Positions 1 through 6,501 of a DNA stretch of 11,574 nt are shown in pieces. This stretch comes from DASTQL01 sp035462845 (lineage in GTDB: Bacteria > Actinomycetota > Actinomycetes > Jiangellales > Jiangellaceae). Both the position numbers and the translations under genes were made by a program. The stretch lies in NCBI GenBank assembly GCA_035462845.1, contig DATHTV010000106.1:1-11574 (forward strand), read 5' to 3'. Each line of letters starts with the position of its first letter. Positions within the stretch are counted from its first letter, which is position 1. The notes beneath the pieces are model-generated. The model saw only the letters and a program-made list of their open reading frames with translations. It had not been told where the DNA came from and ran no database searches.

Positions 1-2
1 GA

Positions 3-2351
3 AGGCCCCTCGTCGGCGGAGTGGCCGCGCTGGCCGTGCTGGCGGCCGGGGCGGCGGCCGGCGTGGCTCCGCTGCTGTCCCCCGCGCCACCGGACCAGGA
101 CGTGGTGTCCGGGTTCTCCACGGAGCGGGCGCAGGCCGACCTCGCGGTCGTGGCGGACGTCCCGCACCCCCTGGGGTCGCCCAGCCAGGCTGCCGTCGAG
201 GAGTTCCTCGTCCGCGAGCTGTCCGCGATGGGGCTCGACCCGCAGGTGCAGGTCGAGACCGTCACGATGGCCCCCGACCCGGCGAGCTCGGTGTGGACCG
301 CCGAGGTGCGCAACGTCGTGGCGAAGCTCGAGGGGACGGGCGACGACCACACCGATGCGGTCATGCTCGCCGCGCACTACGACTCGGTGCCGAGCTCGCC
401 GGGTGCCGGGGACAACGGCGCGGGCGTCGTCAGCGTGCTCGAGACCATGCGGGTGCTCTCCGCCGGGCCACCGCCCCGGCACGACGTGATCGTCGCGTTC
501 ATCGACGGCGAGGAGCACGAGATGCTCGGGTCCCGGGCGTTCGTCGACTCCCATCCCTGGATCCGCGACGTCCGGGTCGCCGTGAACACCGAGGGTGTCG
601 GCAACGCCGGCCGGGTCACCCCGGCCCTCACCACCGAGCGCAACGGGTGGGCGTTGCGGCAGTATCTGCAGTCGGCGCCCTCGCCCGTCGTGTACTCGGC
701 GTTCGGCGCTCCGCTCAACGCGACCCAGCAGGGCGCGGACCTCGGGAACTACCAGGAGGTCGTGCCGGCCGGGCTCGAGTTCGTCGTCGTCGGCGGACTC
801 CCGGCCTACCACGCAGGGACCGACACGGCCGCCGCCATGCACGACGGCACGCTGGCCGAGTACGGCACGAGCATCCTCGCCCTGACCCGTCAGCTGGCCG
901 AGGGCGACCTCGACGCGGTCGAGGCACCCGACCTCGTGGCGTTCACCGTCGTGCGCGGCCTCACGCTCGCCTACCCGTCGACGTGGTCGCTGCCGCTGGC
1001 CGTGCTGGCTGGCCTCGCGGTGATCACGGCGATCGGCGTGGCCGCCCGACGGGACCTGGTGGCGATGCGGCGGGTGCTCCTCGCCTGGGTGGTCCTGGGC
1101 GCGGGCGCGCTCGCGGGCATCCTCGCGGCGACCGGGCTGTGGCTCGCGGCCCGAGCCGTCGACCCCCGCCTGTCCGACGCCCTCAACGGGGGCAGCTACC
1201 AGCGCACCGCATTCGTCCTCGCGGCGGTCTCCGCCGGGGCCGCCGGCGTCCTGCTGACGCTGTGGCCGCTGCGGCGCCGCTGCAGCGCGGTGGAGGTCGT
1301 CGCAGGAGCGCTGGTGGGCTGGGCACTGGTCGGCCTGCTGCTGGCGGCACTGCTCCCTGATGCGGCATACGCCGCCACCTGGCCGCTCCTCGCCGCGACC
1401 GCGGGCTTCGCCGTGCTGGCCCTGCGGCGGCCCTCGCCTCTGGCGGCGACGGCGGTGGCGACCCTGGCGGCGCTCCCGGCGGTGCTGCTGCTCTCGCCGC
1501 TCGTGGCGCTGTACTTCATGCTGTCGGCCCGCTTCGAGCTGATGCTCCCGGTGGCCACCCCGCTGCCGATGCTGTGGGTGGTCCTGGGCCTGACCGTCGT
1601 CCTGCCGCTGGCGCTCGTGTCCGTACGTCACCTGAGCTGGCGCCCTGCGGCCCTCGCCGCTGCCGTGGCGGTAGGTCTGGTCGCGGTGGGGGTGGTCGTG
1701 GACGCGGCGGACGACAACCCGCGTCCGGACGCGCTCGTCTACGTCGCCGACGCCGACACCGACAGCGCCCGCTGGGTGGCCCTGCCGCCCGAGCCCGACG
1801 CGTACACCGGGCAGGTCGCCGACACCGGCTGGCAGCCGACGGACTTCGAGGCCTCACCGTTCCACCAGCCCGGGGTGACGACGGCGGCCAGCGCAGTCGA
1901 CGCGCCGCGCCTTCCGGCGGCGGACCTGTCCCGACCGGAGGCCACCGTGACGCGGGACGCCACGCGCGAGGGCGACCGCGAGATCGGCTTCACCGCTACG
2001 GCGCCGGACGGTACGTATGCCCTGACCGTGGACGTGCGTGCCGCCGGTGGTGTCGAGGCCGTCACCGTCGACGGAACGCCCGTGCCGGGTGCCACATCGG
2101 GCAGCCCGGACTCGGTCCGCGTCGTCGCGTTCAGCCCCCGGGCGGCGGTCCCGGTCACGGTCACGGTTCCCAGTGGCGGGCAGGTGGAGCTGGCCATGAC
2201 CGCGTACCGCCTCGGTCTGCCGGATGCGCCGGCCCTGCAGCTCGAACCCAGGCCTGCGTCGCTCACCACCGGGGTGCACGAGGTCACGGACTCCACCGTC
2301 GTCACCCGGACGGTCAGCCTGGGGGCGGGGGATGCGGCGGGTCCGGAGTAG
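3..2351 (+). CDS. Membrane-anchored M28 family zinc metallopeptidase (5' end outside window)
   Basis: This is probably a membrane-bound aminopeptidase-type zinc hydrolase with an extracytoplasmic active site. The frame is open to the window edge, and Arg-Pro followed by a hydrophobic stretch shows the true start lies upstream. Residues below are numbered from the GTG at 21. The M28 zinc ligands are visible: H119 and D121 in AHYDS, D131 in GAGDNGAG, E164-E165 in DGEEHE, E191 in NTEGVG and H264 in YHAGTD. About eight hydrophobic segments follow (roughly 324-342, 352-377, 397-417, 424-446, 452-469, 473-501, 508-535, 544-564). A soluble C-terminal domain of about 210 residues, rich in beta-like sequence, ends the protein. 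This layout (anchor, peptidase, multi-pass region, soluble tail) resembles the ER/vacuolar M28 membrane proteases (ERMP1/Pff1 type). The substrate is unknown. The family call is firm; the topology is inferred from hydrophobicity. Confidence 0.88.
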   Translation, partial: RPLVGGVAALAVLAAGAAAGVAPLLSPAPPDQDVVSGFSTERAQADLAVVADVPHPLGSPSQAAVEEFLVRELSAMGLDPQVQVETVTMAPDPASSVWTAEVRNVVAKLEGTGDDHTDAVMLAAHYDSVPSSPGAGDNGAGVVSVLETMRVLSAGPPPRHDVIVAFIDGEEHEMLGSRAFVDSHPWIRDVRVAVNTEGVGNAGRVTPALTTERNGWALRQYLQSAPSPVVYSAFGAPLNATQQGADLGNYQEVVPAGLEFVVVGGLPAYHAGTDTAAAMHDGTLAEYGTSILALTRQLAEGDLDAVEAPDLVAFTVVRGLTLAYPSTWSLPLAVLAGLAVITAIGVAARRDLVAMRRVLLAWVVLGAGALAGILAATGLWLAARAVDPRLSDALNGGSYQRTAFVLAAVSAGAAGVLLTLWPLRRRCSAVEVVAGALVGWALVGLLLAALLPDAAYAATWPLLAATAGFAVLALRRPSPLAATAVATLAALPAVLLLSPLVALYFMLSARFELMLPVATPLPMLWVVLGLTVVLPLALVSVRHLSWRPAALAAAVAVGLVAVGVVVDAADDNPRPDALVYVADADTDSARWVALPPEPDAYTGQVADTGWQPTDFEASPFHQPGVTTAASAVDAPRLPAADLSRPEATVTRDATREGDREIGFTATAPDGTYALTVDVRAAGGVEAVTVDGTPVPGATSGSPDSVRVVAFSPRAAVPVTVTVPSGGQVELAMTAYRLGLPDAPALQLEPRPASLTTGVHEVTDSTVVTRTVSLGAGDAAGPE

Positions 2352-2399
2352 TCCGCGGGTGCGTCCGGGCGACCGGCCCTCGGGGAAGTCTCCATGAAA

Positions 2400-2441
2400 G
2401 GCCACGGTCGCGTGGGCCCAGGGTGCCCGGCGGCCGTGGCC
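2400..2441. terminator. Possible bidirectional terminator hairpin between convergent genes
   Basis: GGCCACGG (2400-2407) and CCGTGGCC (2434-2441) are perfect 8-bp inverted arms around a GC-rich 26-nt loop. They lie in the 194-bp gap between the peptidase stop and the stop of the opposing dehydrogenase gene. There is no T tract, as is common for actinobacterial terminators, so the call rests on dyad and position only. The rest of the gap shows no gene. Confidence 0.35.
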
Positions 2442-2545
2442 TCACCACGGAGCATCCGTCTCCGCGGGCAGGGTCCGCCAGAGCCGAAGCGGGCGGTGCT
2501 GGGGGGCGAACGGCCCTTGGACCTCGCGCGCCGGGCGTACGCGGG

Positions 2546-3622
2546 TCAGAAGTCCGCCAGCTGGCTGCCCGTCAGCCCGGACAGGCCCATGGCGTCCATG
2601 GTGCGGGCGCGCTGCGCGGCGAAGTCCTCGTCGGCGACGATCGACGCGATGCGGATGACGGCGTCCATCGTGGGGGTGGGCACCGACAGCTGCCGGGCCA
2701 GGTCGGTGAGGAACACCATCGAGTAGCCCACGTCCTCGGTCAGGTAGCGGTGGTGCAGCTCGTCCTGCGCCTTGATGCCGCGGAAGCCCGGTGCGGTGGA
2801 GTAGCCGGTGGAGTAGTTGGGCTCGGTCATGTAGCCCTGACGCACGCCCAGATCCGGCTCGGCGAGGATGGAGACCCCGAGGGCCTGCGCGATGGCGAGC
2901 CGTTCGTTGTCGACCGCCTGCATGAACCGTCCGACGGCTTCGGTGACCCCCTCCTCGTAGAACATGAAGTCGCCGCCCGTGCGCTCGATGAGCGCCGCGT
3001 TGAGCAGCGTGACGGCCGGGTGGATGACCGGGTTGCCGTTCTGCAGGGTGGTCTGGAAGATCCCTGCGGCCTCCTCGGTGTTGCGGTAGACCTGGCGCAG
3101 GACCTCCAGGAGCCGAGGCGTGTTGCTACGCGGGGCCGCGGCGGCCGAGAAGCCGGTGTCGAAGCGGTGGAAGATCCGCACGCTGGCGTGCAGCGAGGCC
3201 CGCGAGGCGTACGGCAGCGTGCTGGTCTCGCCCACCACGATGCTCTCGTCGTAGAGCTCCAGCCCGGCAGCGTGCTTGAAGGCGAGGCTGCCGACGCACG
3301 AGCTGGGGCAGACCACGACGGTCATGCCGGGGTGCAGATGGCCGCGGGCGTCGGCGCCGAACGGCTCGGTGGCGTACGCGGGGCCGACGACGAAGACGAC
3401 CTCGACACCCTCCAGCGCCTCGGCGATGTCGGTGGTGACCGTCTCCAGCGCGACGAACCCCTCGAGCAGCCCTTCGGCCTGGATGCCGCCGCGATCGCGG
3501 ACCGGCGCCAGGTGGTGGTCGTGGGTCTTCTGTGCGTACAGGGAGACCCGGTGTCCTTGACTCGCCCACTCGTAGGCGACGGCCAGCCCTCCACCGCCTG
3601 CACCCAGCACCGCGACGTTCAT
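2546..3622 (-). CDS. Opine (octopine/nopaline-type) dehydrogenase family protein
   Basis: This is an NAD(P)-dependent oxidoreductase of the octopine/nopaline dehydrogenase family. Members couple an amino acid to a 2-oxo acid by reductive amination, or run the reverse reaction; the substrate here is unknown. The N-terminus MNVAVLGAGGGGLA is a Rossmann beta-strand with a GxGxxG loop (residues 7-12). The C-terminal domain has H201 in NPVIHPAVTLLN and D297 in YLTEDVGY. These match in context the catalytic His/Asp pair known from Arthrobacter N-(1-D-carboxylethyl)-L-norvaline dehydrogenase. At 358 aa it is close to that enzyme's length. I chose the ATG at 3622 because a GAGGGGAG Shine-Dalgarno lies 8 nt upstream and the Rossmann strand starts there; the in-frame extension to 3736 is unrelated sequence that overlaps the next gene. 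It lies 95 bp downstream of the secreted-protein gene on the same strand, but a hairpin separates them. Confidence 0.85.
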   Translation of the reverse strand: MNVAVLGAGGGGLAVAYEWASQGHRVSLYAQKTHDHHLAPVRDRGGIQAEGLLEGFVALETVTTDIAEALEGVEVVFVVGPAYATEPFGADARGHLHPGMTVVVCPSSCVGSLAFKHAAGLELYDESIVVGETSTLPYASRASLHASVRIFHRFDTGFSAAAAPRSNTPRLLEVLRQVYRNTEEAAGIFQTTLQNGNPVIHPAVTLLNAALIERTGGDFMFYEEGVTEAVGRFMQAVDNERLAIAQALGVSILAEPDLGVRQGYMTEPNYSTGYSTAPGFRGIKAQDELHHRYLTEDVGYSMVFLTDLARQLSVPTPTMDAVIRIASIVADEDFAAQRARTMDAMGLSGLTGSQLADF

Positions 3623-3630
3623 GAGGCTGA
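3623..3630 (-). promoter_or_regulatory. Spacer of the Shine-Dalgarno that fixes the dehydrogenase start
   Basis: On the minus strand GAGGGGAG (3631-3638) is followed by this 8-nt spacer and ATG. The spacing is near ideal and selects 3622 over upstream in-frame codons. The spacer ends in CCTC, which could pair weakly with the GAGG of the Shine-Dalgarno. That four-pair helix is too short to claim as a regulatory element. Confidence 0.6.
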
Positions 3631-3688
3631 CTCCCCTCGCCTGCGCGACTCCTGCATCGTCGACGCCAACCGTCTCATGGACGGTGGC

Positions 3689-3714
3689 GCCGTGACCGCC
3701 GGCAGGCTCACGGC
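3689..3714 (-). terminator. Hairpin just after the secreted-protein stop codon
   Basis: Plus-strand GCCGTGA (3689-3695) and TCACGGC (3708-3714) form a perfect 7-bp stem with a 12-nt GC-rich loop. It begins 3 nt beyond the stop of the secreted-protein gene, in the 95-bp gap before the dehydrogenase. No T run follows. It is a candidate terminator or mRNA-end stabiliser and weakens the case for a simple two-gene operon. Confidence 0.4.
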
Positions 3715-3717
3715 TCG

Positions 3718-4230
3718 TCAGGCCACGAGTCGCCACTTCTCGACGGTGCAGGTGAACGCGTGGTCACCGTTACCGGGGCGGTCGTCGTTCACCCGGAGCT
3801 CCATCCGGGACTGGAAGGGGACGGCGTGGTACGAGGAGGTCCCGGCGTGCCGCCACGCTGTGGTGTACGTGGAGGTCGTGTCCTTGAACCGCGCTATCGC
3901 CGCGAACGAGCGCCCGCCGTACCAGCCCGACATCGGGAAGGTCCACGGAGCCGCGTCGGCCCACCCGTCCGGCCCGTTCTCACCGGTGAGCCACACCCCG
4001 CCCCACACCTTGCCGGTGCACCTGATGCGTGCCTCGTCACCGCGTTCGAAGGTCATGTACACCGGCACCCCGGCACTGCTCTCGGGAACCTTGACCTCCC
4101 TCGACTCGATCGGCGTCCACGTCGGCGCGGCCTGGGCGACCCCCGTTCCCGCGATCGCGGCGCCGCCGACTACTGCGGCGCTGAGAACCGATGCGGACAG
4201 TCGGCGAACCATGCGGCTGGACCTGCTCAT
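3718..4230 (-). CDS. Secreted small protein, possibly with a LecA/PA-IL-like beta-sandwich
   Basis: This is a short exported protein of unknown function. The N-terminus has Arg residues, a hydrophobic core and an AQA-AP signal-peptidase I site, with cleavage after about residue 34; the mature part is about 136 aa. It has two cysteines (C71 in RIRCTG and C161 in FTCTV from the ATG at 4230) that could form a disulfide. Several stretches recall galactose-binding LecA-like domains: a GxxVYMTFERGDEARIRCTG strand pair, then GPDGW, then MELRVNDDRPGNGD followed by HAFTCTVEKW near the end. The last is the LecA calcium-loop pattern (L-x-x-N-D, a short Gly/Asn loop, then an F-x-x-x-V strand), although this loop is about two residues shorter. 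I chose the ATG at 4230 because GGGGG lies 9 nt upstream; the GTG two codons earlier is too close to it. The lectin link is inference from pattern memory only. Confidence 0.75.
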   Translation of the reverse strand: MSRSSRMVRRLSASVLSAAVVGGAAIAGTGVAQAAPTWTPIESREVKVPESSAGVPVYMTFERGDEARIRCTGKVWGGVWLTGENGPDGWADAAPWTFPMSGWYGGRSFAAIARFKDTTSTYTTAWRHAGTSSYHAVPFQSRMELRVNDDRPGNGDHAFTCTVEKWRLVA

Positions 4231-4252
4231 GCTCACTAACCCCCATGACTGC

Positions 4253-4271
4253 GGCCGCCCCTGTGGCGGCC
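4253..4271 (-). promoter_or_regulatory. Hairpin in the 5' leader of the secreted-protein gene
   Basis: GGCCGCC (4253-4259) and GGCGGCC (4265-4271) form a perfect 7-bp stem with a 5-nt loop. In the minus-strand leader it lies directly upstream of the GGGGG ribosome-binding run (about 4241-4245). It could stabilise the leader or affect ribosome access. No known riboswitch is recognised. Confidence 0.35.
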
Positions 4272-4315
4272 ATCACGGGCAAAGAGCAACAACTCCCGCT
4301 GCAGATACGTGAACG

Positions 4316-4327
4316 GCCGAATTCGGC
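4316..4327. promoter_or_regulatory. 12-bp perfect palindrome, candidate operator
   Basis: GCCGAATTCGGC is a gapless 12-bp palindrome with an AT centre in otherwise GC-rich sequence. It lies in the 256-bp divergent spacer, 85 bp upstream of the secreted-protein start. It fits a dimeric regulator site in shape and place. No regulator gene is visible in the window. Confidence 0.3.
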
Positions 4328-4443
4328 TCAGCGCACCCTTGCCGATGATGGTCATGACGTCGTTGCTCGCTGCTCGAAGCGGTGTGTGGGTCGAGCGCCC
4401 GACGTGAGCAAAGAGCAGTAGGACTCTGCCGCCAGGGTTCTCG

Positions 4444-4458
4444 CAGATGGACCATCTG
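4444..4458. promoter_or_regulatory. 15-bp palindrome upstream of the membrane-protein gene, candidate operator
   Basis: CAGATGG, a central A, then CCATCTG make perfect 7-bp arms. The element ends 28 nt before the ATG at 4487 and 12 nt before the Shine-Dalgarno. It could be an operator over the promoter or transcription start, or a short leader hairpin, though a 1-nt loop makes a DNA-binding site more likely. Confidence 0.4.
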
Positions 4459-4486
4459 GGCGAGATTCGAGGGAGGTGAAGACCTC

Positions 4487-5170
4487 ATGAGGCTAGCCAT
4501 CCTGACGCCCCACACGGCCCCTCGAACCGCCTCCGGCGCCCACAAGGAGTGCCGCGCTGTCACCACCGCCGTGACGGTGATCGGGCTACTCGTCGCCATG
4601 GCCGCGGCCGAGCACGGGGTAGGCGAGGTCGTGCAACGCCCCGACCTCGGCGACGGTCCCCTCATCACGTCCTGGCCGGACGCGGCGGTCTTCGAGCAGC
4701 TCGACGGGGAGCCGGCGATGACGCTCCTTCCCGGCCCGGTCCTCGCGGGGCTGGTGACGATCGCACTCGCGGCGCTGTTCGCCTGGGTCGCGCTGCGCAA
4801 CGGCGCAATGCCACACGCCGGCGCCGCGCTGCTCGTCCTCGCCGGTGCGCTGCTGCTGGCGGGCGGCGGTCTGGCGCCGCCCCTGATCGGGTCGCTGTTG
4901 GGGCTGACCTGGTTCGTGGTCCGACGCCGAGGCGGACGGCGACCGGGCCGTTTCGGACAGCGGCTGGCCGGTGAGTGGCGGGTGGCTCTCGTCGCCACGA
5001 CTGTCTGCTACCTCGCGTTGTTCCCCGGCACCGTGCTGCTGCACTGGTGGTTCGGCGTGAACAGCGCTGCGCTGGTCGCGGTGCTCGGACTCGGTGCGTT
5101 CGCGGGGCTGTTCGTCCTGCTGCCGGCCGCGGTGGCTGCAGACCGCTTCTCTCGGGAGTCGCAGCCATGA
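4487..5170 (+). CDS. Polytopic membrane protein of unknown function
   Basis: This is a 227-aa inner-membrane protein with about six hydrophobic segments (approximately 24-41, 82-103, 110-128, 129-146, 164-187, 192-217). Between segments 1 and 2 is an extramembrane loop with AEHGVGEVVQ (41-50), SWPDAAVFEQLDGEPAMTLLP (62-82) and, later, GGGLAPPLIG (126-135). These motifs look conserved rather than random. From memory they resemble uncharacterised membrane proteins of Gram-positive bacteria carrying EHGxGE and GEPAMT, with no assigned function. The ATG at 4487 has GGGAGGTG 8 nt upstream; the open frame back to 4382 lacks such a site and crosses the 15-bp palindrome. The stop overlaps a downstream ATG (ATGA), so translational coupling to a short ORF is possible. 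An ABC permease role is conceivable because of that neighbour but is not shown. Confidence 0.75.
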   Translation: MRLAILTPHTAPRTASGAHKECRAVTTAVTVIGLLVAMAAAEHGVGEVVQRPDLGDGPLITSWPDAAVFEQLDGEPAMTLLPGPVLAGLVTIALAALFAWVALRNGAMPHAGAALLVLAGALLLAGGGLAPPLIGSLLGLTWFVVRRRGGRRPGRFGQRLAGEWRVALVATTVCYLALFPGTVLLHWWFGVNSAALVAVLGLGAFAGLFVLLPAAVAADRFSRESQP

Positions 5171-5331
5171 CGCCGGCGGCAACCGGCACCACGTCACGAA
5201 CGGGGTGGCACGCCACGGCTGCCCGCACAGTGGAGGACTTGCACAAGGAGTACGGCCAACCCGGCTGTTCCCCGAGACGGCCTGGACTCGGGTGCAGCCC
5301 ATGCCGGGGACCGCTGAGCGCTGAGCGCTGA
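5167..5331 (+). pseudogene. Short ORF coupled by ATGA overlap; possible ABC-ATPase N-terminal remnant
   Basis: A 54-codon frame starts at the ATG that overlaps the stop of the membrane-protein gene. Its residues 20-30, RTVEDLHKEYG, look like the first beta-strands of ABC transporter ATPases (pattern V-E-x-L-x-K-x-Y-G), which are often encoded next to membrane partners. No Walker A follows: the sequence becomes Pro/Arg/Gly/Cys-rich and ends at TGA, inside a heptamer repeat. It may be a decayed ATPase gene or a chance frame. The 180 bp from 5171 to 5350 contains nothing else I can support as coding. Confidence 0.3.
5313..5331. repeat. Heptamer tandem repeat GCTGAGC x2.7
   Basis: GCTGAGC (5313-5319), GCTGAGC (5320-5326) and GCTGA (5327-5331) lie between the convergent membrane-protein and ychF genes. 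The run includes two overlapping AGCGCT palindromes. This looks like replication slippage; no function can be assigned. Confidence 0.6.
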
Positions 5332-5350
5332 CCTGGGTGGATGCGCCCGA

Positions 5351-6424
<1,074 letters not shown>

Positions 6425-6432
6425 AGGGCACA

Positions 6433-6438
6433 AGGGTA
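6433..6438 (-). promoter_or_regulatory. Candidate -10 element for leaderless ychF transcript
   Basis: TACCCT on the minus strand matches the actinobacterial -10 pattern TANNNT and ends 8 nt before the GTG start. No purine-rich Shine-Dalgarno lies between them. The spacing would put the transcription start on or beside the start codon. No good -35 is seen. Confidence 0.45.
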
Positions 6439-6489
6439 CGACCGCACGACGCGCCGTCCGGCCACCGAGGTTGTGTCCACCCCACCCGG

Positions 6490-6495
6490 CAGAGT
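6490..6495 (+). promoter_or_regulatory. Weak candidate -10 element for leaderless rmuC transcript
   Basis: CAGAGT keeps the key A2 and T6 of TANNNT but lacks T1. It ends 6 nt before the rmuC ATG. The upstream sequence has no Shine-Dalgarno. This is the weakest of the seven similar cases. Confidence 0.25.
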
Positions 6496-6501
6496 GGCCT
6501 C

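Noticed and set aside
1574..4312. Long plus-strand open frame of 912 codons
   Set aside because: It runs through the peptidase 3' end and then antisense to the dehydrogenase and secreted genes. Its product is Arg/Gly-rich with no domain; it is a GC-bias shadow.
4237..4486. Riboswitch or small RNA gene in the divergent spacer
   Set aside because: I saw hairpins and palindromes but no conserved core of any riboswitch class I know.
5271..5292. CCCGAG/CTCGGG hairpin as a terminator after the membrane-protein gene
   Set aside because: It has only a 6-bp stem with a 10-nt loop and lies inside the short coupled ORF, so it is weak evidence for termination.
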